Source of the DNA: Brevibacterium yomogidense | Lineage (GTDB): Bacteria; Actinomycetota; Actinomycetes; Actinomycetales; Brevibacteriaceae | DNA: 64,000 nt | Assembly: GCF_016107685.1 (NCBI RefSeq) | Contig: NZ_JABASY010000002.1 | Location: 124,001 to 188,000, forward strand | Direction: 5' to 3' | Shown here: piece by piece, positions 50,291 to 59,883 of the stretch | How positions within the stretch are numbered: position 1 is the first letter of the stretch | How the letters are laid out: every line of letters starts with the position of its first letter | Notes under the pieces: model-generated | Seen by the model: only the letters and a program-made list of their open reading frames with translations | Database searches by the model: none | Told to the model about the DNA's origin: nothing | Made by a program: the position numbers and the translations under genes

Positions 50291-53200
50291 ATGCGTGCAA
50301 CGACAGGGGACGACAGGACGGGGACCCGCGCCGGGGCCACCACCGCGGGGCACTCCGCGGCGCACGGCGGGGGAGAGCGAATTCCCACCCGCGACGATCA
50401 TCGTGCGGCGACCGCACTGGGCGTGTCGGAATCGCTCGCACACGGCCGCAGCGCCACCGTGGTCGGGACTCCGGGATCGGGTCTGACCCGCACACTCGTC
50501 GACGCCCATTCCCAACTTCTCGACATGCACGGATTCTCGCCGGACGACGTCCTGGTCCTCACACCCAATCGTGCGCACGCGGATGCGCTGCGCGACCGTT
50601 TGACGGCCGGCGCGCGCGCCGTGCGCACAGGGGGCGCGGGGGCGCGCAGCGTGCAGTCGTACGCCTTCGGCATCGTCGCTGCGGACAGTGCGGTCCGGCA
50701 GGGCGAGCCCATGCGGTTCCTGTCCGGAGCGGATCAGGATGCGGTCCTCGCCTCCCTCATGGAAGGCTATGAGGAGGGGCGCGCGCCGGATCCGGGGTGG
50801 CCGGAGGGCTTCACCCCGGAGATGACGGCGACGGTTTCGTTCCGCGATCAGCTGCGGGATGCACTCGATCGTGTGCTCGAGCGGGGCATCGAACCCGTGG
50901 ACATCGAAGCCGCTGCGCTCCGGAGGGACCGCGCGGAGTGGGGTGCACTCGCACGGATACTGCAGGACTACCGCGACGTCACGCGTGCGTTCGCCGGTTA
51001 CGGCGGGATCGACACGTCCAGTGTCATCGCCACCGCCGTGGGGATCCTCGACGATGAACGTGCCGACGGGACGGCGGCCGGGGGGACATGGACCTTCTCG
51101 GGGGAGACCGTGCCCCGCTGCATCCTCGTCGACGCGGCCCAGGACGTGCCGGACGCGGTCGTCGGACTGCTCGACGGGCTGCGCGCGCTGGGCTGCGGTG
51201 TCGCCGTGTTCGGATGCCCCGATTCGTCGACACAGGGGTTCCGCGGTGCAGGAGGCGGTCTGCTGGCGCTCTGGGCGGCGACGGTGCGGGAGGCTCACGG
51301 ACCGGACGCCCTCTTCGCGCTCCCCGCACACGCGGCTGATGCGCGGGGAGAAGGACCGGCGCGCGACCTCTGCCTGTCGCTGTCGCGGCGGATCTCCGCC
51401 CACCTGGGCCTGGGGCACGTCCCTGCAGACGGTGGTGCGGCAGACGGCGGTGCGGCTGCTGATGCGGACGGCGGTGCGGCTGCTGATGCGCTGGATCAGC
51501 CTGCGGCCGCCCGTTCGAAGGTACGGGTGCTCGTGCACGGTTCTGCCGCGGAACGGACTCGCCACGTGGCCTCGATCATCCGCGGCTGGCACCATGACGA
51601 CGATGTCGACTTCTCAGACATGGCCGTCATCGCTCGAACCGGTGGAACCGCGGTCGCGCTGCGAGCGGAACTGGGGGCGCTGGGCCTTCCCGTCGAATCG
51701 ACGGACCTCCCCCTGTCAGCCGACCCCGCGTCCGTTCCCCTGCTCGCCCTCCTGACCGCTGATCTGGACGATGCAGAAGATCGCTCCGCACTGCTGGATG
51801 ACCTCCTCACCGGCGTCTACGGAAGTGTTGACGCACTCGCCCTACGCGGTCTGCAGCGGCAGGCCGTGCGTGCGGCGGCCGAACGCACACCGGAGGACCA
51901 GAGGACAGCGGCGGAGCGGGCGGCGACAGCGGAGGAGCAGGCGACGGGGGAGGAGCCGACGACGGACGGGCGCGCAACGGCGGATCCTCTTCTGCACTGG
52001 ATCGACACCGCCCCAGCGGATGCGCTCCCCGCTCCGCTGGCCAAGGCCGCGATGCTGCTGGCGCTCGGCACGAAGGTGCGCGACGCGGGCCCGCACGAAG
52101 CACTGTGGGCGCTGTGGGAGGCGACCGGTGTCGCGGACACATGGCGGGAAGCCGTGCTGAGGGATCCGCGGTCGCCACTGAGAGAGCGCCTGGACGCGGT
52201 CGTGAGGCTCTTCGCGCTCGCGACGAAGACGGAGGACACCGTGGGGCTGGGTGCGGAGGCGTTCGCCAGACGCGTGCTCGACCAGGTGTACGCCCAGGAT
52301 TCCCTGGGCCGCCGGGACTCGCTCGACCTCCTCACTGTCGATTCGCCCGCGGGCACCGCGCACCGTGACTATTCCCGCGTGGTCGTCGTCGACGTCGACG
52401 AAGGCAGGTGGCCCAATCCGCGCATCCGCAGGAACGCGTTCCACCCCGACGATCTCATCGACGAACTGAACGACCCGGAGGCCGCCTCCGTAGTCGACGC
52501 GCCGGGGGAGGACGTGCGACGCAGACGCATGCGCACGATCCGTGATGAGGCGAGCCTCTTCCTCGCCGCCGCAAGCCGTGCCCGTGACGAAGTGATCGTC
52601 TGTGCCGTGGACGACGGCGAATCCAGTCCCAGCGCCCTGCACCACCTCTGCGGTGCCTACACGGACGAAGGACTGACCGAGGGCGACACGACGGACCGGT
52701 CGTCCGGCGAGGACGAACCGAGCGGAGCCTCGGGTCCCGCGCTTCCCGCGCGCCTGCGGGACGTCGTCGGCGTCGCCCGGCAGCACCTCCTGCTGGCGGA
52801 GCAGCCGGATGAATGGGCACAGCTCATCGCGGCACTCGCGGATGCGGGGATGAGAGAAGCGGACCCGCAGACGTGGAGCACATGGTTCACCGTGTCCTCC
52901 GACGCTCCGGCGCGCAGCGCCGACGAGCGCGTGCGCATCCGTCCGTCCCAGGTCGAGCGCTTCGCGACCTGTCCTCTGCAGTGGTTCCTCGTGGAGAGCG
53001 GGGGGCGGACAGCAGACACGACAGCGGCCGCCATGGGAACCGTCGTCCACGCGATCGCAGAGCATCATACGGAACCGGACAGGGCCGCCATGCTGCAGGA
53101 GTTCGACGAGACCTTCGACATGGAACAGCTGCCGTCGGAGTGGGAGAGGCAGAAACTGCGGGACGACGTGGAGTCGATGATCGACACGCTGTGCGACTAC

Positions 53201-53770
53201 CTGTCGACGAGCCGGGACGAACGTGCCGCACTCACTGCCGCAGGTGCCGACACCGCCGTGCTCCGTGAAGTCGCCGTCACAGCATCGGCTCCGCCGGGTG
53301 CGGACGGCGGCCCGTGGACGATCACAGGCCGCATCGACCGCCTCGAAGTGCTGGGGGACCGCGTCCGGGTGGTCGATTTCAAGACCGGGGCCAAGGTGCC
53401 GACCGCCTCGGGGATCGTCGAGGACCCGCAGCTCCTCGTGTACCAGTACGCCGTCACGGAAGGGGACCTGCTGGTCGACGGAGCCGTCGACAGCGCAGCT
53501 TCGGCGCTCCCGTCGGCGGGCGCACAGATCGTGCATCTGCGCGGGACGACAGGACGGGTGAAGGGAGTGCCCCGATATCTCCGCGAGCAGCCGGCGATGG
53601 AAGCGGGCGACGACGCGCACGCGCTGGCGGGCGAGATGATCGGCCGCGCCGCGGACGGGATGCGCCAGCCGTCCTTCACCGCCGTGACAGGTCCCCACTG
53701 CTCATACTGCCCCGTGCGGACGTCGTGCCCCGCGATCGCCACCACCGTCCCGGAAGGACACGACCAGTGA
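50291..53770 (+). CDS. adnA: AdnA-like helicase-nuclease subunit with degenerate motor
   Basis: An 1159-residue protein equivalent in position and layout to mycobacterial AdnA (Rv3202c), one half of the AdnAB double-strand-break resection machine. It has an N-terminal UvrD-like motor and a C-terminal RecB-type nuclease. The nuclease looks intact: RVRVVDFKTGAK (Asp/Lys), QLLVYQYAV, and cysteines of an Fe-S cluster in FATCPLQWFL and CSYCPVRTSC. The motor does not. Walker A is GTPGSGLTR (residues 59-67), with Leu for the catalytic Lys, and Walker B is LVDAAQDV, with Ala for Glu. The ATG at 50291 has GAGG close by; an upstream extension is possible. Confidence 0.9.
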   Translation: MRATTGDDRTGTRAGATTAGHSAAHGGGERIPTRDDHRAATALGVSESLAHGRSATVVGTPGSGLTRTLVDAHSQLLDMHGFSPDDVLVLTPNRAHADALRDRLTAGARAVRTGGAGARSVQSYAFGIVAADSAVRQGEPMRFLSGADQDAVLASLMEGYEEGRAPDPGWPEGFTPEMTATVSFRDQLRDALDRVLERGIEPVDIEAAALRRDRAEWGALARILQDYRDVTRAFAGYGGIDTSSVIATAVGILDDERADGTAAGGTWTFSGETVPRCILVDAAQDVPDAVVGLLDGLRALGCGVAVFGCPDSSTQGFRGAGGGLLALWAATVREAHGPDALFALPAHAADARGEGPARDLCLSLSRRISAHLGLGHVPADGGAADGGAAADADGGAAADALDQPAAARSKVRVLVHGSAAERTRHVASIIRGWHHDDDVDFSDMAVIARTGGTAVALRAELGALGLPVESTDLPLSADPASVPLLALLTADLDDAEDRSALLDDLLTGVYGSVDALALRGLQRQAVRAAAERTPEDQRTAAERAATAEEQATGEEPTTDGRATADPLLHWIDTAPADALPAPLAKAAMLLALGTKVRDAGPHEALWALWEATGVADTWREAVLRDPRSPLRERLDAVVRLFALATKTEDTVGLGAEAFARRVLDQVYAQDSLGRRDSLDLLTVDSPAGTAHRDYSRVVVVDVDEGRWPNPRIRRNAFHPDDLIDELNDPEAASVVDAPGEDVRRRRMRTIRDEASLFLAAASRARDEVIVCAVDDGESSPSALHHLCGAYTDEGLTEGDTTDRSSGEDEPSGASGPALPARLRDVVGVARQHLLLAEQPDEWAQLIAALADAGMREADPQTWSTWFTVSSDAPARSADERVRIRPSQVERFATCPLQWFLVESGGRTADTTAAAMGTVVHAIAEHHTEPDRAAMLQEFDETFDMEQLPSEWERQKLRDDVESMIDTLCDYLSTSRDERAALTAAGADTAVLREVAVTASAPPGADGGPWTITGRIDRLEVLGDRVRVVDFKTGAKVPTASGIVEDPQLLVYQYAVTEGDLLVDGAVDSAASALPSAGAQIVHLRGTTGRVKGVPRYLREQPAMEAGDDAHALAGEMIGRAADGMRQPSFTAVTGPHCSYCPVRTSCPAIATTVPEGHDQ

Positions 53771-56700
53771 CCCACGCCTCGACGCCTTCGGACACCCCGG
53801 CCTCGGACTCTCAGATCAGGGCTCCGCATACCCCGGCTCCGCAGACCACGGACACTCAGTCCCCGAGCGCGCAGACACTGGGCGACCGGTCCGGTGCCGG
53901 ACCTCTGGACGGTGGCGACGCGGGCGGAGCCAGCCGCCGCTTGATCGGTGCACGGGAACTCGCCGCCCTGCTGGACGTTGATCCGCCCACTGACGAACAG
54001 TGCCGGATCATCGAGTCGCCCGTGGACAGATCCGCAGCGGTCATCGCCGGCGCAGGGTCGGGGAAGACCGCCGTGATCTCCCTGCGCGTCGTGTGGCTGG
54101 TGGCGAACGGCGCTGTTCCCGCTGAACGCATCCTCGGTCTCACCTTCACTCGGAAGGCCGTGGGGGAGCTCAACAGTCGCGTGCGCGACTACCTCGCGCG
54201 CTACCGCAGAACGCTCGGTGCGCAACAGGGCAGCGGGTCCGCAACGGAGACCCTGCCGGGGCTCGACCTCCCGACGGTCTCGACGTACAACTCCTACGCG
54301 GCGGCACTCGTGGGTGACCACGGCATGGGGATCGGTCTCGAAGGCGACGAAGGCGTCATCGACGCGGCGGCCCGGCAGGCGCTCATCGACCGGGTCCTCG
54401 ACGCAGCATCCCGGGAGGACGTCCTCGACAACAGCAGGTCGACGATGGGGTCATGGGTGTCGGGACTGCTGTCTGAGATGGGCGACCACCTGGTCGATTT
54501 CGACGCCATCGACGCATACGTGGAGGAGTGCCTCACCGCGCTGTGCACGTCGGAATACCTCCGTGGAGTCGCGAAGAAGATCGTGTCCAAGCGGTCCGGC
54601 ATATACGCGGACAAGGCGGCCAAGACGCTGTTCGCGGAAGAGGCACGTGCACTGGCCGGCGACTACGACGCAGCGGACCGGGTCGGACGCACGGAGATCC
54701 GGAAGCGGATGCGCCCGGTCCTCGAAGCGCATGACGACGTCCTCGCGAAGCGGCTCCTCACGAAACGGCGACTGGTGGAGCTCGCCCGTCGCTACGCGGA
54801 GGCGAAGGCGGAGAACGGCGGACTGGAGTTCTCCGACCAGGTCGCACTCGCACACCGGATCATGGAGGAGAGTCCCCAAGCGCTGGAAGCGGAGCGATCC
54901 CGCTGGGACATCGTCCTCCTGGACGAGTTCCAGGACACGTCGTACGCACAGTTCCTCATGCTCCAACGGATCTTCGGCGAACACGCCGTCATGGCAGTCG
55001 GGGATCCCCGGCAGGCGATCTACGGGTGGAGGGGCGCAAGCGCGGACAACATCGAATCGTTCCCGTCCGCATTCCGCGGTCCGCACGGTCAACCCGCACA
55101 GAAGTTCGGCCTCACGATCTCGTGGCGCAATGACTCGGCGATCCTCGACGCAGCCAATCGGATCGCCTCCGGGCTGCCCACCGTGGACGAACGAGTGGGA
55201 CTGCAGCCGCGGCCGGGCACAGGTGAGGGGAGCGTCCGCGTGTCGCTCACCCACAGCGCCCTGACCGACCCCGACCGCGAGGACCAGCCCACACAGCTGC
55301 AGGCGCTGGTCACGTGGATGCTCGACGTCCGCACCGAACTCCTCGCTCAGCACGAGCGTCGCGAAGCCGACCGCCGTGCAGAGGCAGAGGCCGCCGGGCG
55401 GAGGGCCCCGCGAGCGAAGCCCCTGCCGACCTTCGCAGTGCTGTGCCGTGCCCGGTCCGGGTTCGGCCCCGTCGCTGCGGCGCTGCAGGCAGAGGACCTC
55501 CCCGTCGATGTCGTCGGGTCCCGCGGCCTGCTCGACGACCCGTTCGTCGCGGATGCGATCGCCGTCCTCGAAGCCCTGGGCGACCCGGATGCGGGCGATG
55601 TGCTCATGCGCCTGCTGTCGGGGCGCACGATCAGGCTGGGTGCGGCGGACCTCGCTGCCTTCTCGTCCTTCGTACGAGCCAGTGCGATCGAGCTGCCGGA
55701 TCCTGAAGTGCCCGGCGGTGCACGCACGGAGCGCGTGGGACTCGTCGAAGGCCTCGATGAGTTCCTGACGATTACGTCGCAGGGAGGAGCTCCGACCGCG
55801 GGTGGAACCGGCTCCGACACGACGGCAGCGACGTCGGACCAGTTGCGTGCGATCCGTTCCCTCACAGAGGAGGGCACCCGCCGACTCGTCGGACTGGCAC
55901 GGACGCTGCGCCGCCTCCGCCACACGAACCTCACGCTTCCGGGACTCGTGCGCGCTGTCATCCGCGAAGCAGGCATCGACACGGAGGTTGCGTCGCTCGC
56001 CCCGGCCTACGCGGACGTCCATACGCGGGCACTCGACGGGCTCCTCTCGCTCGTGTCCCGCTTCGCGGGAGAGGACCCTGCGGGAGGACCGGTCGAGTTC
56101 CTCCGATGGGCCCGCCTCCTGGAGGACGCCGACGAGATCGACGATGTCCCGGTCGACCCGGTGCCCGGCGCGATCACGATCATGACCGTCCACGCATCGA
56201 AGGGACTCGAGTTCGATGCGGTGGCCGTGCCGTTCCTGCACGACGAGGGCCTTCCCAGCAAACGCACTCCACGCGACGGCTGGCTGTCGCAGGGTGGCCT
56301 CCCCTACTCGCTGCGCGGTGATTCCTCCGGGCTGCCCTCGTTCGACCTGCGCACGATGGACCTCGAGAGCCCGAAGGACTTCGAGGAGCGCGTGGCCGGG
56401 GGAGGGCCGCTGTCGACCCTGCTCGATGAGCACCACCTGGCTGCGGAGCGCCGGCTGGCCTATGTCGCACTCACCCGGGCACGCAGCCACCTCTTCGTGT
56501 CCGCGTCACGGTTCACCGTGACGCGGAAGAGGCCGGTCGAGACGTGGCCGTTCCTCACCGAGGTCGCGGACGAGATGGGAGTCGACCTTCCTGAGCTGCC
56601 GGAGGCCGACGAACTCGATGTGAGCAGGGGAGAAGAAGCCACGTGGCCGACCCTCGATCCGCTCGAGGTCGTGGAACGGCGTGCTGAGCTCGTCCGCGCC

Positions 56701-57468
56701 GTCATGCGTGCGGGTCGCGACCGACCCACCCTCGAGGACATGACGTCGAACGCCACGGACCCTCACATCCGTGCACTCGCGCAGCGGGCGATCCAGTTGC
56801 AGGACGATGCTGTGGGGGACCGTGACGAGCGGATCCTGCCCGGACGGGTCTCCGCTACCGCGCTGGTGGGTCTGCGGGCGCACGAAGAGGACTGGTGGAA
56901 GGACATGCGACGCCCGATGCCGGAACCACCGAGCATCAGTGCCGATCTGGGAACCGCATTCCACGCCTGGGTCGAACAGCACTACGGGCAGGCGGCGCTG
57001 ATCGACGTCGAGCCGGAGGCGTCAGCCGTCCGAGGGATCCCCGCGCTGCAGGAGAGACTCGAGGCGCTTCGGGGCGTGTTCCTGGAATCGCCCTACGCGA
57101 CGCGGTCACCGGAAGCGGTCGAACTCTCCTTCGAACTCGTCCTCGACACGGGTGCCGCCCCCCTGCACGTGCCCGGCAAGATCGACGCCGTCTTCCGGGA
57201 AGCGGACGGCGGACTGCTCGTGGTCGATTGGAAGACGGGACGGCTGCCCCAGGATCCTCAGAGACTCGATGCGATGGCCACCCAGCTCGCGATGTACCGA
57301 CTGGCACTGCAGAGGATGCCGCGCTTCGAAGATGTCCCACATGTGGATGCGGAGTTCTTCTTCGTCGGGTCGGACGACACATGGCGGCCGCAGTCGCTGC
57401 CGGACGAAGCGGAGATCGTCGCCTGGATGGTCGGTACTCAGAAGCGCGCGCCGGACACGCGCGGCTGA
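53767..57468 (+). CDS. adnB: AdnB-like helicase-nuclease subunit
   Basis: A 1233-residue partner of AdnA. The UvrD-type motor is intact: Walker A AGAGSGKTAV (about 98), LTFTRKAVGEL, Walker B VLLDEFQDTS, VGDPRQAIYGWRGA, TVHASKGLEFDAV, and YVALTRARSHL. The C-terminal nuclease has GTAFHAWVEQHYG, LLVVDWKTGRL and QLAMYRLAL. It should supply the ATP-driven translocation of the heterodimer. The first ~60 residues are a low-complexity Thr/Ser/Pro tail. The GTG at 53767 overlaps the adnA stop (GTGA), ensuring coupled synthesis. Confidence 0.93.
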   Translation: MTHASTPSDTPASDSQIRAPHTPAPQTTDTQSPSAQTLGDRSGAGPLDGGDAGGASRRLIGARELAALLDVDPPTDEQCRIIESPVDRSAAVIAGAGSGKTAVISLRVVWLVANGAVPAERILGLTFTRKAVGELNSRVRDYLARYRRTLGAQQGSGSATETLPGLDLPTVSTYNSYAAALVGDHGMGIGLEGDEGVIDAAARQALIDRVLDAASREDVLDNSRSTMGSWVSGLLSEMGDHLVDFDAIDAYVEECLTALCTSEYLRGVAKKIVSKRSGIYADKAAKTLFAEEARALAGDYDAADRVGRTEIRKRMRPVLEAHDDVLAKRLLTKRRLVELARRYAEAKAENGGLEFSDQVALAHRIMEESPQALEAERSRWDIVLLDEFQDTSYAQFLMLQRIFGEHAVMAVGDPRQAIYGWRGASADNIESFPSAFRGPHGQPAQKFGLTISWRNDSAILDAANRIASGLPTVDERVGLQPRPGTGEGSVRVSLTHSALTDPDREDQPTQLQALVTWMLDVRTELLAQHERREADRRAEAEAAGRRAPRAKPLPTFAVLCRARSGFGPVAAALQAEDLPVDVVGSRGLLDDPFVADAIAVLEALGDPDAGDVLMRLLSGRTIRLGAADLAAFSSFVRASAIELPDPEVPGGARTERVGLVEGLDEFLTITSQGGAPTAGGTGSDTTAATSDQLRAIRSLTEEGTRRLVGLARTLRRLRHTNLTLPGLVRAVIREAGIDTEVASLAPAYADVHTRALDGLLSLVSRFAGEDPAGGPVEFLRWARLLEDADEIDDVPVDPVPGAITIMTVHASKGLEFDAVAVPFLHDEGLPSKRTPRDGWLSQGGLPYSLRGDSSGLPSFDLRTMDLESPKDFEERVAGGGPLSTLLDEHHLAAERRLAYVALTRARSHLFVSASRFTVTRKRPVETWPFLTEVADEMGVDLPELPEADELDVSRGEEATWPTLDPLEVVERRAELVRAVMRAGRDRPTLEDMTSNATDPHIRALAQRAIQLQDDAVGDRDERILPGRVSATALVGLRAHEEDWWKDMRRPMPEPPSISADLGTAFHAWVEQHYGQAALIDVEPEASAVRGIPALQERLEALRGVFLESPYATRSPEAVELSFELVLDTGAAPLHVPGKIDAVFREADGGLLVVDWKTGRLPQDPQRLDAMATQLAMYRLALQRMPRFEDVPHVDAEFFFVGSDDTWRPQSLPDEAEIVAWMVGTQKRAPDTRG

Positions 57469-57515
57469 GAGCGGCCGCCACGCAGCCGGAGTGCGGCTGC
57501 AGCGCTGAGGGTCGG

Positions 57516-58772
57516 TTACTGCGATGAGTCGGAGCGATCGTCCGGATGCACGTCGCGCACGTGGAATTCGGACGTGTCGAGGCTCTCCGTCGCGATCCCG
57601 TCCTCGTCGACGCCGGCTTCGATCCGGGCACTCGGGCGGAAGACCTCACGGGGCCCCGCGTGCCCACCTGACCCCGAGCCACCCTCAGGCCGCTCGATCA
57701 GTTCGGAGGGTTCGACGGGTTCTGACGAATCGTCCTCGGCAGAACCGTCGGTGGCCTCGACGTCGCCGGATGCGTCGTCCTCCGCGCGTCCGACGGCGTG
57801 GGACGGAACGGCGGACGTATCGGCCTCCGACGAGACGTCGTCGGCCTGCGCGTCGTCGGTGTCATCGGTGACCCCGGCCAGCGCCTCCAGGAGGTGCGCC
57901 GCGTCCTCGATCGCGTCGTCGTCCTGAGCCGCGACAGCCGCCAGCAACCACTCGAGGACGGTGATCTCCGCGTGGAAGCCCACGCGGCGGCGCAGCCCCG
58001 GATCGTCGGGATCCCTGCGTGACCGGTAGGTGCGGAAGAACCGTTCGAAGTCCTCCGGGCTCAGCATCGACGACACGGCGGCGAGGTCTGCGGCCGGATC
58101 GCCCACCCGGAGCCGCGCCAGGTCGCCGATCCCCACGACTTCGTCGTCGGAGACCCACAGTGCATCAGGCCCGAGGTTGGCGTGGACGGGAACGGGCAGG
58201 AACCTCCACGAGGAGACGTCCTCGAGGGCGTTCTCCCAGCGGCTGAGGAGGCTTGCGGGAACCCTGCCGGTCGAGGCCGCGGAATCGAGGTCGGCGAGCA
58301 GCCGTTCACGCGTCTCCGCCGATTCCTCCACGACCAGTCCCGCATCCGCGATCGGCCCGGGGTCGGCCGCGTGGACCGCCGCGACGGCCTGCGCGAGGGA
58401 CTCGACCAGCGGCGGATGCTCCTCGAACATCGACGTGGACAGAGGCAGTCCCGGCATCGGATCGGAGATCATGACGGCGACCTCGCCTTCATGTCCGACA
58501 GCCGCACCGTCCATGGTGCGCGCGGCCTCGAACCGCGGGATCGTCGGTGCGTCCGGGGGGAGGAGGGGGTAGAGCGCCGTCGACGCCATCCTCTCCGCCT
58601 GCGCTGCGGCGATACGGTCCTGCGTCGCGACGGAGACGATGAACGTCCGATCCCCGTCCGTGACGAGGACGCGGTCGGCATCCGAGCCGGGCAGTCGCGT
58701 CCAGGAGCTCGGTTCGAACCCGTCGAGCATGGTCGCTGCGACGGCGGTGATCCTCATCCCTGCGGTATCCAC
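57516..58772 (-). CDS. Kinase-fold (APH/maltokinase-like) protein, probably degenerate
   Basis: A 418-residue protein. The N-terminal ~250 residues follow the aminoglycoside-phosphotransferase fold. The catalytic stretch VHANLGPDALWVSDDEVVGI replaces the usual HxDxxxxN, with Asn for Asp and no Asn. The metal-binding segment reads IGDLARLRVGDPAADLA. The C-terminal ~140 residues are acidic and Ser/Asp/Glu-rich. Similar APH-like genes sit beside nudC in other actinobacteria. Catalysis is doubtful. The GTG at 58772 follows TAAGTT by 6 nt; ATG at 58757 is an alternative. Confidence 0.65.
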   Translation of the reverse strand: MDTAGMRITAVAATMLDGFEPSSWTRLPGSDADRVLVTDGDRTFIVSVATQDRIAAAQAERMASTALYPLLPPDAPTIPRFEAARTMDGAAVGHEGEVAVMISDPMPGLPLSTSMFEEHPPLVESLAQAVAAVHAADPGPIADAGLVVEESAETRERLLADLDSAASTGRVPASLLSRWENALEDVSSWRFLPVPVHANLGPDALWVSDDEVVGIGDLARLRVGDPAADLAAVSSMLSPEDFERFFRTYRSRRDPDDPGLRRRVGFHAEITVLEWLLAAVAAQDDDAIEDAAHLLEALAGVTDDTDDAQADDVSSEADTSAVPSHAVGRAEDDASGDVEATDGSAEDDSSEPVEPSELIERPEGGSGSGGHAGPREVFRPSARIEAGVDEDGIATESLDTSEFHVRDVHPDDRSDSSQ

Positions 58773-58778
58773 TCCTCC

Positions 58779-58784
58779 AACTTA
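58779..58784 (-). promoter_or_regulatory. -10 box TAAGTT for the kinase-fold gene
   Basis: TAAGTT plus GGAGGA leads straight to the GTG at 58772. The GGAGGA is too close to act as ribosome site, which favours a leaderless start. Confidence 0.4.
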
Positions 58785-58838
58785 CCTGCTGCGACCACGC
58801 GCCGGGCCGATGAGACCAGGTGTGTCCATGGTCTTCGG

Positions 58839-58844
58839 TATCGT
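58839..58844 (+). promoter_or_regulatory. -10 box TATCGT for leaderless nudC
   Basis: Seven bases (GACGAGC) separate it from the ATG at 58852. Confidence 0.55.
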
Positions 58845-58851
58845 GACGAGC

Positions 58852-59883
58852 ATGAAGCCCCTGCCGATGCTGCCCCCCGCCAGTCTGTCCAGAACCGCCA
58901 TCGACCGGAACCACCGCATGCGCGCGGCGGGGATCGAAGCGGTGTGGCAGACGGGGCGGGCGCATGCCGTCGTGGGCCATCGGGGCAGCATGCTCGTGTC
59001 GCGCGGGGGCCTCCACCTCCTCACACAGGACCAGGTACCCGCAGAAGCGTTCCACTTCTACCTCGGAGCGGACGTCGACGGGAACCACTTCATCGGCGCC
59101 GCACTGCTGGACGAAGGCCGCAGTGAACTGGACCGGAGCCTCAGCGACGAACAGGCGAGGGATGCGGAATCCTGGCTCACCGACCCGATTGGCGGGATCG
59201 ACGCGACGGAACCCGTCTGGACACCGCTGCGTGAGCTCGGCGAAGAGCTGAGTGACCGTGATGTCGCGCTGGCGACCTCACTCATCGCGCTGGGCAACTG
59301 GCACATGGCGCACACGCACTCGCCGCGGAACGGTCGACCCACCGAACTCGTGCAGTCCGGCTGGGTCCGCCGCGAACCGGACGTGGGCAGTGAGCACTTC
59401 CCCCGCACGGACCCCGCAGTCATCATGGCCGTAGTGCACACGGAGCCGAGCGGGGAGGAGCATCTGCTCCTGGGGTCGAATGCGATGTGGCCGGAAGACC
59501 GCTTCTCGCTGCTCGCGGGTTTCGTCGAACCGGGGGAGACCCTCGAATCGGCCGTGATCCGCGAAGTCCAGGAAGAGGCGGGCATCACCGTGAGGTCACC
59601 GCGGTACGTGGGTTCCCAGCCGTGGCCGTTCCCCGCATCGCTCATGCTCGGCTTCACTGCGGAGTCGGACACGATGTCGACGACCGCGGACGAAGACGAG
59701 ATCACCGCCCTGCGCTGGTTCACGCGTCCGCAGCTGCGTGCGGCGATGGAAGCCGGACAGGTCACCGTCCCCACGACCGTGTCGATCGCGGGTCAGATCC
59801 TCTACGGCTGGTTGGACAGGGACGACACGGTTGGCACCGGCGAAGCACCGGGGACCGACGGGCCGACGCCGGCCTCACGATGA
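58852..59883 (+). CDS. nudC: NADH pyrophosphatase/deNADding NUDIX hydrolase NudC, cysteine-free
   Basis: A 343-residue NudC-type NUDIX hydrolase. The Nudix box GFVEPGETLESAVIREVQEE is at about 223-242, and the NudC-specific SQPWPFPASLM is at about 255-265. It hydrolyses NAD(H) and can remove NAD caps from RNA. The zinc-ribbon region normally holds two CxxC pairs. Here it reads GNWHMAHTHSPRNG then RREPDVGSEHFPRTDP, and the whole protein contains no cysteine. Its stop overlaps the uvrD2 start (ATGA), matching the mycobacterial nudC-uvrD2 order. Confidence 0.9.
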   Translation: MKPLPMLPPASLSRTAIDRNHRMRAAGIEAVWQTGRAHAVVGHRGSMLVSRGGLHLLTQDQVPAEAFHFYLGADVDGNHFIGAALLDEGRSELDRSLSDEQARDAESWLTDPIGGIDATEPVWTPLRELGEELSDRDVALATSLIALGNWHMAHTHSPRNGRPTELVQSGWVRREPDVGSEHFPRTDPAVIMAVVHTEPSGEEHLLLGSNAMWPEDRFSLLAGFVEPGETLESAVIREVQEEAGITVRSPRYVGSQPWPFPASLMLGFTAESDTMSTTADEDEITALRWFTRPQLRAAMEAGQVTVPTTVSIAGQILYGWLDRDDTVGTGEAPGTDGPTPASR

